A program made the translations under genes and the position numbers. The notes beneath the pieces were generated by a model, which saw only the letters and a list, made by a program, of their open reading frames with translations, was not told the origin of the DNA and ran no database searches. A stretch of DNA of 54,937 bases from Ignavibacteriaceae bacterium (lineage in GTDB: Bacteria; Bacteroidota; Ignavibacteria; Ignavibacteriales; Ignavibacteriaceae), in the NCBI GenBank assembly GCA_013042995.1, contig JABDPB010000072.1:1-54937 (forward strand), given 5' to 3'. This document shows positions 48,145 to 54,937 of this stretch, one piece after another (the first letter of the stretch is position 1; each line of letters opens with the position of its first letter).

Positions 48145-48834
48145 TTGAAGAATTTTTACTTTAAAAGAATTTTATTCATCATTTCTTTCATTCCAATTTT
48201 TTACTTCGGCTGCACATCCAGTAGTACAATTCGGTATGGAAAACAGGTGGAAGAAGTTGATTCCATTGATTCTGTTGTCCGGTTTACTTCTGCAGATGAT
48301 AGTATGATTGTAGATTTAAACCTCGATTTAAAGGATCCCAGCGACTTACCCGATGAGGAGCAAAAAATACAAATCGCTTCGCTTATTAATAACAGCAGTA
48401 CTGATGGTTATAATATACCGGGATTCGATTATACTACACTCAGAGAAAAAATGCTTATGGAAATAATTAAATACCTTGATACTCCATACAAGTACGGGGG
48501 AAATTCATTTGATGGAATAGATTGTTCTGCATTTACTCAAAATATTTATAAGGATGTTCTTTCAATAAATCTTGAAAGATCTGCACGGTTGCAATACAAG
48601 CAGGGAACAGAAATAACAGATACTAATGAATTAAGATTTGGTGATTTGGTTTTTTTTAATACTAGAAAAAGAGTCAAACCCGGTCATGTAGGTATTTATA
48701 TTCAAGACCGCTTATTCGTCCATGCAAGCTCAAAAAGGGGGGTAACCATTTCTTCAATTGATCATAACTACTATTCTAAACGGTTCATGAGCGCACGTCG
48801 TTTTGAAACTGTTCAAACAGGTAGTCGAAACTAA
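48145..48834 (+). CDS. Lipoprotein NlpC/P60 (C40) peptidoglycan hydrolase
   Basis: A 229-residue protein with a lipoprotein signal (FYFGC, lipid cysteine C23) and a C-terminal NlpC/P60 domain (about 100-225). The catalytic set is C127 in GIDCSAFT, H181 in KPGHVGIY and probably H193. It should cleave cross-links in peptidoglycan from the outer membrane, like E. coli MepS. The start is TTG 48145, two bases after the sigma-factor stop, so it is probably cotranscribed with it. Confidence 0.9.
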   Translation: MKNFYFKRILFIISFIPIFYFGCTSSSTIRYGKQVEEVDSIDSVVRFTSADDSMIVDLNLDLKDPSDLPDEEQKIQIASLINNSSTDGYNIPGFDYTTLREKMLMEIIKYLDTPYKYGGNSFDGIDCSAFTQNIYKDVLSINLERSARLQYKQGTEITDTNELRFGDLVFFNTRKRVKPGHVGIYIQDRLFVHASSKRGVTISSIDHNYYSKRFMSARRFETVQTGSRN

Positions 48835-48890
48835 TTATTGAATTTTATTTCCTTTCATTTTTAAAATCATTGTTTTGAAATTACTTGCAT

Positions 48891-48927
48891 AAATAATTTC
48901 GGCGTGCTCCCGCACGATAAATTATTT
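48891..48927. terminator. Two-part hairpin at a convergent junction, possible bidirectional terminator
   Basis: AAATAATTT (48891-48899) pairs with AAATTATTT (48919-48927), and within it CGTGC (48903-48907) pairs with GCACG (48912-48916) around a TCCC loop; a three-by-two internal loop separates the stems. The A/T outer stem gives a T-rich tail on both strands. It would suit termination from both sides, or be a small dispersed repeat. Confidence 0.5.
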
Positions 48928-48960
48928 GAAATTGATAAATAAATAGACAATTCAATGTGA

Positions 48961-49095
48961 AACAACAAAGTCTTATGTGTTGGAGACAGAATATATTATG
49001 CTCCTGAATTGCTTGCTGATGCATAGACTGCTATGGGAGCATATGAATTAACCGCGATGCAGGAGGCTGTATTTGGTGATAAGGTTTTGCATTAA
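48961..49095 (+). pseudogene. Decayed coding fragment with an in-frame stop
   Basis: In one frame the DNA reads NNKVLCVGDRIYYAPELLADA, a TAG stop at 49024-49026, then TAMGAYELTAMQEAV followed by FGDKVLH and TAA. Both halves have protein-like composition unlike the surrounding AT-rich DNA, which suggests the C-terminal remnant of a lost gene. A TGA stands directly before the fragment and there is no start codon. I cannot name the parent family. Confidence 0.38.
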
Positions 49096-49142
49096 TTGCA
49101 ATTCTCTAAGCATCCAGGATTCTTCTGATTAAATTTTCTTTT

Positions 49143-49568
49143 CTATTCAAAAATTAATATATCGTAATATGATTTAAGCTCAAGTGCACGTTGTCTTACA
49201 ATATTGCTGCGGCTGTCAGCTTCAATTATATTAAACATTGTTCCTTCCATTTTTCCGTACCTCATTCCAATAAACTCGAATTCTTTATCTCTGAAAACCA
49301 GCCATTGCCGTTGTGCATCTCTAAGTTTCTCCTGCTCATCAGTATTGAGCGTATTCATAAGGCGTTTATAATATTTATTCAGTTCAGCATCCCATTCCTC
49401 CATTGCTGTTTGGATACAGTTAATCATACCAATTGTAGTCTGGTTTGATTCGTTGGCAATGCATTCTTCAACTTTTATATCAATCGGGTGCTTTTCAGTT
49501 TCATTCTCCTGCCCAAAAGCAATATTTGTGAGCAAAATGAACAGCATTCCAGTTATTAATAATTTCAT
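49143..49568 (-). CDS. LprI/DUF1311-family secreted protein
   Basis: A 141-residue protein with an N-terminal signal peptide (MKLLITGMLFILLTNIAFGQ). The mature part matches the lysozyme-inhibitor LprI N-terminal (DUF1311) pattern: two cysteines about 14 residues apart (VEECIANESNQTTIGMINC), then WDAELNKYYKRLMNTL and QRQWLVFRDKEF. The cysteines probably form a disulphide in the periplasm. Family members include lysozyme-inhibiting proteins, but most are uncharacterised, so function here is open. It is the last gene of a minus-strand run, 24 bases after the DUF1287 gene. Confidence 0.8.
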   Translation of the reverse strand: MKLLITGMLFILLTNIAFGQENETEKHPIDIKVEECIANESNQTTIGMINCIQTAMEEWDAELNKYYKRLMNTLNTDEQEKLRDAQRQWLVFRDKEFEFIGMRYGKMEGTMFNIIEADSRSNIVRQRALELKSYYDILIFE

Positions 49569-49592
49569 TTATATCCCTTTTAGAAAATACTA

Positions 49593-50165
49593 TTAATTTT
49601 TGTATCTGTAATGTCCGGTAATTTCAAAGTCGAACAAACAATCTTCCAACACTTGCCCAGCTCCAATGTTATGGACAATTAAGTTTCTCAAACCATCTTC
49701 AGATTTTATATGAACCACAAATCCTATATGAGGAATACCGCCCGTTAAGTTCCAACAGACTATATCTCCCGGTAAATAATCCACTGGGTTGTAAGTAATT
49801 GGCTTTACTGTTCCTTTTCTTTCAAATAGAGTCATCAGATTAGGCACTCTTCTGTGATCAATATTCTTATCCGGTTTTGTCAATCCCCAATTATTAGGAT
49901 ATTCATCAAAATTAGCTTTCATATCCTCGTGAATATCTTTTTGAAGATCAATTCCAATTAAACGGTATGCCCTAATAATTACATCTGTGCAAACTCCCTT
50001 ATCTGCTGGAATATCTCCATTTGGGTAATCTATTGAATAATAGCTTGGATCATAAGTTACTTCTTGCTTCGTCAATTCCAGTGCAGAAACACTCAACGTA
50101 TCTTTTACCTGGCTCTGTGCTAGGCTAAAAATTAGTAAAAATATTAATAGATTTTGGATTTTCAT
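49593..50165 (-). CDS. DUF1287-family secreted protein
   Basis: A 190-residue protein with a signal peptide (MKIQNLLIFLLIFSLAQSQ). The body matches DUF1287 (YijF-like), with DKGVCTDVIIRAYRLIGIDLQ (C59, D61), a VPNLMTLFER stretch, YLPGDIVCWNL and IPHIGFVV (H146). The Cys-His arrangement resembles an NlpC/P60-like papain fold, so a cell-wall peptidase or amidase role is plausible but unproven. A truncated relative of its first 43 codons lies at 51178-51309. Confidence 0.85.
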   Translation of the reverse strand: MKIQNLLIFLLIFSLAQSQVKDTLSVSALELTKQEVTYDPSYYSIDYPNGDIPADKGVCTDVIIRAYRLIGIDLQKDIHEDMKANFDEYPNNWGLTKPDKNIDHRRVPNLMTLFERKGTVKPITYNPVDYLPGDIVCWNLTGGIPHIGFVVHIKSEDGLRNLIVHNIGAGQVLEDCLFDFEITGHYRYKN

Positions 50166-50271
50166 TTTGTGTGAATAAAAGTTTGAGTAAACTAATCTAT
50201 AAAGCAGTATTCATAAATTTTAGCTGGTAGTTTTTTATCTATTCAATACTATTACAGAACGATTAGTAATA

Positions 50272-51159
50272 TTAATTATAATGTATTCGTCCACAACATT
50301 TCTTAAACTTTTTTCCGCTATTACAAGGACAGGGAGTATTACGACCAATCTTCACTTTCTTTCTGCTCAAACTTCTCGAGGCCATGTCCTGTTTAAATAT
50401 TTTTTCCAGTAGATTGTATAAATCAGGATGGTTTTTTGCGAGCAACTTTGGCCGTTCAAAGAAGTATTCACTCACAACGGAAAAAAATTCAGCCCGGTTG
50501 GTTCCGCCATAGGGATTGATGTCTGACTTCCCGTCATATATCTCATCTATCTTTTTATTGATTAGATCTATCCACGGAATTGAATATTGTTTTTCCAATA
50601 GTACAGAGGGAATACCATCGACCGATCCGTCTGACTTATCTATCAAATGAACAAATTCATGAATAGCGGTGTTTTTCTTGTCCGATTCATTCTTAAATCC
50701 ATGCCTTAATGCTGGTTTAGACAGGATCATTTTACCTTCCATATAACCACTGCCAACCATTCCTGCAATTCGTCTGCCTGAACCTTTTGTGTCAAAATTC
50801 TTATTGAACATTGCCGGGTAAAGTAAAACCTCGTGAATATTAGAATATTTCCAATCATTAAATTCAAAAATTGGAATAACTGCACTGGAAGCTAGAAGTA
50901 ATTTATCTGTTAGATCTATGCTGGTATCTATTCCTGTAATTCTGCAATTCAGCAGGAATTCCTGAACTTTATACTCAAACCTGTTTTTCTCTTCTCCGGA
51001 TAATGAATTATAAAAAGATACATAGCGGGCTAATATAATTTTCCAATCAGTTGGAAAAGGTTCTTTTGGCACTTTCCATTTTGGATTATTTCTACGGTTC
51101 CATATAAACACAAAAACAATAATTATGGCTATAATAACTATGGATATAATAGGGCTCAT
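50272..51159 (-). CDS. MtfA-like zinc peptidase (M90) with C-terminal SEC-C motif
   Basis: A 295-residue protein. One N-terminal membrane helix (about 3-19) is followed by an MtfA/M90 metallopeptidase domain with HEFVH at 167-171 and a likely glutamate ligand in NRAEFFSVVSEYFFERP (about 224-231). E. coli MtfA binds the Mlc repressor and acts as an aminopeptidase. The end carries a SEC-C zinc motif, TPCPCNSGKKFKKCCG (C277, C279, C288, C289), the domain found at the end of SecA; its presence here suggests binding to a ribosomal or Sec partner. The start lies just downstream of a pseudogene fragment. Confidence 0.85.
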   Translation of the reverse strand: MSPIISIVIIAIIIVFVFIWNRRNNPKWKVPKEPFPTDWKIILARYVSFYNSLSGEEKNRFEYKVQEFLLNCRITGIDTSIDLTDKLLLASSAVIPIFEFNDWKYSNIHEVLLYPAMFNKNFDTKGSGRRIAGMVGSGYMEGKMILSKPALRHGFKNESDKKNTAIHEFVHLIDKSDGSVDGIPSVLLEKQYSIPWIDLINKKIDEIYDGKSDINPYGGTNRAEFFSVVSEYFFERPKLLAKNHPDLYNLLEKIFKQDMASRSLSRKKVKIGRNTPCPCNSGKKFKKCCGRIHYN

Positions 51160-51177
51160 ATAGTTACTCTATAATTT

Positions 51178-51309
51178 TTAGTAATTACGGGCATCATAAG
51201 AAACTTCTTGCTAGGTTAATTTCATTGCTGAAATGCTCAACGTATCTTTAGCCTGGCTATGTGCAAGATTAAAAACTAATAAAAATATTATTAAAAGTCT
51301 GATTTTCAT
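51178..51309 (-). pseudogene. Truncated copy of the DUF1287 gene start
   Basis: Read on the minus strand from ATG at 51309, this stretch gives MKIRLLIIFLLVFNLAHSQ, AKDTLSISAMKLT, a TAG, then QEVSYDARNY and TAA. By hand count 28 of 43 positions equal the intact DUF1287 protein encoded at 49593-50165. The TAG replaces a lysine codon by one base change, and similarity stops 18 bases before the MtfA-like gene start. It is a dead remnant of a duplication. Confidence 0.8.
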
Positions 51310-51394
51310 CTTATTTGTGCTTAGCGTTATCGTATGGTGAGTTGTCAACCTTAAAGGTGGTTATTAATTTTATATATTTTGGCGGGTGGTGTGA

Positions 51395-52504
51395 TTATTT
51401 CTCTTCAGGTTCATCCTCCTTTATCGAATATTTATCTAATAGCAACTGTTTGTCTTTTGGTGGTAATTTCTTATACCTTTCTCTAACTATTGCAGTTTCT
51501 TCTCTTAACTCATGTGACAAATCCTTTTCATCGGTTTCTTCTTCAATCTGTGGAGGAGTTAAAAGCTTTACTTCATTGCCCTTGATAATATGGTCAGTAA
51601 TTACCGTACTAACTTCATCTGCCTTCTTATCAATACCAGTCTTATCTATTTTCTTATCTACTTTAATTCGTTTTTTGTGTTGTTCAATTGCCTTCTGATT
51701 AATTGAGTCCTTAATATTATCAAGCATTAAACCTTCTCTATCTTTTTCCATTTTTATAAGTTTCTTATTGCCAAGATAAGAGTCGATTATTTCCCTAGCT
51801 CTCTTTGATTTATACAATAGATATGCACCGTATACTTTTAAACCTATCTTGATCAGTTCTGTTAAATCAATAGCAATATCAAAGTCAATATTAAAAATCA
51901 CATCAATGGAGCCGTTCTGAATTTCTACTAATGAAATATCATCTGGAGATTCAGATTTTAATAGTGTATGATATATTAGTAATGTCCTATTCCAACGATG
52001 CAAAACCTTTGAGAATTCTTTTAGACTTCCAGTTGACTCTAAATCGTTAAAGATAATTGATACTAAAGCTTGCTTTCCCTCCGCAGCATATGCATCTGTA
52101 TCTGTTATATATTTTGAGAATACTTCTTTTACTTCTTGTAATTCTGCTTCGTTTGAAGTAATTGAATTGATAAGTTTATTGAGTAAGGAGATAATTTTTT
52201 TAGAGTACTCCGCAGCCTCAATTTCACCATCTGAGTCCATGTCATTTAATTCCTCAAGAGTATTCAATGAAGTGAACGGTTCGTTCTCTTTAAGAATTAT
52301 TTTCAATTCGGTATCAAGAGAGTTATTTTCAAGATTGATTAACACTTCTTTAATCTTTTGGGAAAGGCCCTTCATAAATACAAGATTTTGATTTTGCGGC
52401 TGTTGAATTGCTTGCACAAAATCAGTTATATCTCTTTGAAATCCAGATTCGATTACAAGCTCCTCAAACAGTGCGATTTTGCTTAGTATACTTTCTATGT
52501 TCAT
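51395..52504 (-). CDS. Unrecognised 369-residue coiled-coil-rich protein
   Basis: I do not recognise a family. Residues 1-180 look helical, with ELEELNDMDSDGEIE-like acidic text (EELNDMDSDGEIEAAEYSKK) that could be an EF-hand-like calcium loop. A central segment, SLVEIQNGSIDVIFNIDFDIAIDLTELIK then GLKVYGAYLLYKSK, resembles a module seen before membrane-like or effector-associated helices. The C-terminal 120 residues are highly charged (KKRIKVDKKIDK; EEDEPEEK at the end). No signal peptide. It stands alone, between nrdJ and the DUF1287 remnant. A role in stress or defence is possible but unsupported. Confidence 0.7.
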   Translation of the reverse strand: MNIESILSKIALFEELVIESGFQRDITDFVQAIQQPQNQNLVFMKGLSQKIKEVLINLENNSLDTELKIILKENEPFTSLNTLEELNDMDSDGEIEAAEYSKKIISLLNKLINSITSNEAELQEVKEVFSKYITDTDAYAAEGKQALVSIIFNDLESTGSLKEFSKVLHRWNRTLLIYHTLLKSESPDDISLVEIQNGSIDVIFNIDFDIAIDLTELIKIGLKVYGAYLLYKSKRAREIIDSYLGNKKLIKMEKDREGLMLDNIKDSINQKAIEQHKKRIKVDKKIDKTGIDKKADEVSTVITDHIIKGNEVKLLTPPQIEEETDEKDLSHELREETAIVRERYKKLPPKDKQLLLDKYSIKEDEPEEK

Positions 52505-52566
52505 CTTCTTGTTATTTAATATTACTTAAAACAGTATGATACAACTACGTTTATTTCTTAAAAAAA

Positions 52567-54937
52567 TTAACTACAACCGGAAGTAGAACCGCAAGTCATA
52601 CACTTTAAGCAGGTACCGTTTCTAACCATAGTCATACTCTGGCATTCGGTGCATATATCCCCGGTATAGCCCTTTTGAATTGCCTGCTTGACCTGCGAAC
52701 TGATATCTGTCTTAGTATTAGGGTCGGATTCTAACTTTTGACCTTTGAGCGCAGTAGTCATTTTTGCTTTTTTAAATGACTCAACGTTATCCCGATCGAG
52801 TTCAACTAATCTTTCACTTACCAGTTCTTCGCTTTCAAATTCCGGTTCAGCAAGTTTTTTTACTATCCCGGGCGATGCTTTGGATTTTATTTCTTCAGGT
52901 TCTACATGCGATAAATCGTGACGACCTAAATAAGTAACTGCCAGTTCTCTAAAAATATAGTCAATTACAGAAGTAGCCATTTTAATTTTTTCATTGCCCG
53001 TTACAATTCCACTCGGTTCAAATCTTGTAAAAACAAAAGCATCGGCAAATTCTTCAAGCGGCACTCCGTGCTGAAGCCCAAGAGAGATTGAAATGGCAAA
53101 ACAGTTTAACAGGCTTCTGAAAGCAGCGCCTTCACGGTGCATGTCAATAAAAATTTCACCTATCTGTCCATTATCATATTCTCCGGTTCGGATGTAGACG
53201 GATTGTCCATTAATTTTAGCTTTTTGGGTATAACCGGAACGTCTATCAGGCAGTCTTCTTCTTTTAGCAATGTAACGATGAATTATTTTTTCAGCTACCC
53301 GGACCATATCATTTTTATCTTTGTCTTCCAGTAATGCTTCAATATCTTCTTCACTAATTGAATTTAAAGGCTGCGATAATTTTGAGCCATCTCTGTAAAG
53401 TGCATTTGCTTTCAATCCTAATTTCCAGGATTGCATATACGCATCTTTAAAGTCTTCAATTGAAGCCTGATTAGGAAAGTTAATTGTTTTTGAAATAGCG
53501 CCTGAAATGAAAGGTTGAGAGGCTGCCATCATTTTTATGTGTGCAGACGCTCTTATAAATCGTGTTCCTTTTTTACCGCACTTGTTCGCGCAGTCGAACA
53601 CGGGATAATGTTCGTGTTTTAGAAACGGTGCACCCTCTATAGTCATTGTACCACATACAAAATCGTTGGCACTGGCTATTTCTTGTTTTGAAAAACCTAT
53701 TTCTTTAAGAAGATTAAAATCGAATCTATCGATTTTTTCTTCATCAATTCCAAGTTGATCTATAATGAAATCCGTTCCAAGTGTAAACTTGTTAAATGCA
53801 AATCCGATTTCAAATACTGTTGGAAGTGCTTTTTCTATTTTTGATATTGCTTCTTCTGTGAAGCCTTTTGCTTTAAGTGATTCTGCATTAACGTAATTAC
53901 AGCCATTTAATGTTCCGTGTCCTTTTGCATATTTCACAATTTCGTTAATCTGATCTTTATTATAACCGACTCTTTCAAGTGCAGGAGGAATTGATTGGTT
54001 TATAATTTTAAAGTAACCACCACCGGCAAGCTTTTTAAATTTAACTAAAGCAAAATCAGGTTCAACACCTGTAGTATCGCAGTCCATTACAAGACCAATT
54101 GTTCCTGTTGGCGCTATTACAGTAACCTGCGCATTTCTATAGCCGTATTTTTCACCAAGCTCTAAAGCTGTGCTTGAATCTTCGCGGGCAGCATTTAAAA
54201 GATCAGATGGGCAGTATTTTGGATTTATACCTGTTGGAAAAACAGATAATCCTTCATACTCTTCATTTGGAACGTTGAACGCAGCCCGCTTATGATTGCG
54301 AATAACTTTAAGCATATCCTTTTTGTTTTTCTTATAACCGGAAAATGGTTCAAGCTCTCTAGCCATTTCAGCAGAGGTAGAATACGCTGACATATGCATG
54401 ATTGCAGTAAGGGCACCGCAAATAGCAAAACCCTCATTGCTATCGTAGGGAATTCCCTGAAGCATAAGAAGAGATCCTAAATTCGCAAATCCAAGCCCTA
54501 GAGTTCTGTATTCATAACTAAGTTGAGCAATTCTACGGCTTGGAAATTGTGCCATTAATACACTAATCTCTAATACTACAGTCCAGATTTTTGTTGAGTG
54601 CCTGTAAGCTTCAACATCAAACTTTTTCTCCTTGAGATTGAAAAATTTTACAAGGTTCAGTGATGCAAGATTGCAGGCTGTGTCATCAAGGAACATATAT
54701 TCGCTGCAAGGATTTGATGCTTTTATTTCACCTTCATTTGGACAGGTATGCCATTCATTAATTGTTGAATGGAATTGAATTCCAGGATCAGCACAGGACC
54801 AGGCAGCGTGTGCAATATCATTCCATAAATCTCTTGCCCTCAGAGTTTTACATGATTTTGGTTTTCTTCTTTCTTCAGCTGCTTTACGTTTTTCTCTTCT
54901 CCAATATAAATTCCAGTCTTCGTCATCAAGTACAGCG
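52567..54937 (-). CDS. nrdJ: Adenosylcobalamin-dependent (class II) ribonucleotide reductase, N-terminus missing
   Basis: The frame is open to the window edge, giving about 790 C-terminal residues; the ATG at 54696 is internal. It reduces ribonucleotides to deoxyribonucleotides using B12. The thiyl-radical cysteine lies in NPCSEY (codon 54706-54708 on the minus strand), its partner in [12 protein letters not shown] just after, and [19 protein letters not shown] and the barrel strands follow. A TSCPD domain comes next ([18 protein letters not shown] text near 53090-53150), then a C-terminal zinc-ribbon-like tail with CTECQ, CLKC and CGSTSGC that delivers reducing equivalents. No intein is seen in the visible part. 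Confidence 0.95.
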   Translation of the reverse strand, partial: AVLDDEDWNLYWRREKRKAAEERRKPKSCKTLRARDLWNDIAHAAWSCADPGIQFHSTINEWHTCPNEGEIKASNPCSEYMFLDDTACNLASLNLVKFFNLKEKKFDVEAYRHSTKIWTVVLEISVLMAQFPSRRIAQLSYEYRTLGLGFANLGSLLMLQGIPYDSNEGFAICGALTAIMHMSAYSTSAEMARELEPFSGYKKNKKDMLKVIRNHKRAAFNVPNEEYEGLSVFPTGINPKYCPSDLLNAAREDSSTALELGEKYGYRNAQVTVIAPTGTIGLVMDCDTTGVEPDFALVKFKKLAGGGYFKIINQSIPPALERVGYNKDQINEIVKYAKGHGTLNGCNYVNAESLKAKGFTEEAISKIEKALPTVFEIGFAFNKFTLGTDFIIDQLGIDEEKIDRFDFNLLKEIGFSKQEIASANDFVCGTMTIEGAPFLKHEHYPVFDCANKCGKKGTRFIRASAHIKMMAASQPFISGAISKTINFPNQASIEDFKDAYMQSWKLGLKANALYRDGSKLSQPLNSISEEDIEALLEDKDKNDMVRVAEKIIHRYIAKRRRLPDRRSGYTQKAKINGQSVYIRTGEYDNGQIGEIFIDMHREGAAFRSLLNCFAISISLGLQHGVPLEEFADAFVFTRFEPSGIVTGNEKIKMATSVIDYIFRELAVTYLGRHDLSHVEPEEIKSKASPGIVKKLAEPEFESEELVSERLVELDRDNVESFKKAKMTTALKGQKLESDPNTKTDISSQVKQAIQKGYTGDICTECQSMTMVRNGTCLKCMTCGSTSGCS

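Larger units (their letters stand above)
48835..49142. other. Convergent intergenic region of about 300 bases
   Basis: The gap lies between a plus-strand and a minus-strand gene. It holds a long hairpin (48891-48927) and a decayed coding fragment (48961-49095). Nothing else convincing is seen. Confidence 0.5.

Noticed and set aside
51315..51698. 127-residue plus-strand frame rich in serine and leucine
   Set aside because: It is antisense to the 369-residue minus-strand gene; its hydrophobic serine-rich look is the complement of lysine- and glutamate-rich codons.
54694..54696. ATG as the start of the ribonucleotide reductase
   Set aside because: The frame continues upstream to the window edge, and the essential NPCSEY motif with the radical cysteine straddles this ATG, so the methionine is internal.
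1..54937. CRISPR arrays, insertion sequences, prophage, rRNA genes
   Set aside because: No regularly spaced direct repeats, transposase or integrase motifs, phage structural genes or rRNA sequence were found on either strand.

Overview
The window is about 55 kb of AT-rich bacterial DNA and most likely comes from an Ignavibacteria-type member of the Bacteroidota/Chlorobiota lineage. The evidence is a type IX secretion C-terminal sorting domain of the NYPNPFNP type (9052-9305), a short primary sigma factor without region 1.1, the L2 signature [12 protein letters not shown], and a matching set of ribosomal protein variants (S14 and L33 without zinc, L36 and S4 with zinc). No rRNA, phage, insertion sequence or CRISPR array was seen. 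Many essential genes start at TTG or GTG.

Left part (1-10.9 kb): a truncated minus-strand arylsulfotransferase-like secreted protein, a 660-base AT-rich gap with a possible 33-residue membrane peptide, an AlaA-type aminotransferase, an M16 zinc protease, a partial complex I cluster (nuoG-nuoH-nuoI only), a type IX secreted surface protein and a YifB/ComM-type ATPase.

Centre (10.97-42.23 kb): one nearly unbroken plus-strand information-processing superoperon. Its order is tRNA-Tyr, tRNA-Gly, tRNA-Thr, rpmG, tRNA-Trp, secE, nusG, rplK, rplA, rplJ, rplL, rpoB, rpoC, rpsL, rpsG, fusA, tuf, then the complete S10, spc and alpha gene series down to rplQ, closed by a strong intrinsic terminator. Control elements lie in its few gaps: a terminator after tRNA-Tyr, a 22-bp perfect palindrome before tRNA-Gly, a possible L10 leader before rplJ, a hairpin between rplL and rpoB, two long hairpins between rpoC and rpsL, and a terminator-like hairpin between tuf and rpsJ. 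A tRNA-Gln gene sits inside the spc operon between rplR and rpsE, and adk is absent between secY and map.

Right part (42.24-48.83 kb, plus strand): engB, a membrane GAF protein with a degenerate GGDEF domain, then a tightly packed run of deoB, a small unknown protein, a PIN-domain toxin-like protein, two different EutN/CcmL-type microcompartment vertex proteins, the primary sigma factor, and a lipoprotein NlpC/P60 hydrolase. No shell hexamer gene is in the window. The deoB plus vertex-protein linkage is the most unusual context here and suggests a sugar-phosphate microcompartment encoded partly elsewhere.

Far right (48.84-54.94 kb): a convergent junction with a long hairpin and a decayed coding fragment, then minus-strand genes for an LprI/DUF1311 protein, a DUF1287 protein, an MtfA-like protease fused to a SEC-C motif, a truncated pseudogene copy of the DUF1287 gene start, an unrecognised coiled-coil protein, and a B12-dependent ribonucleotide reductase that runs off the window edge. 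All calls come from reading the sequence; no database search was run.
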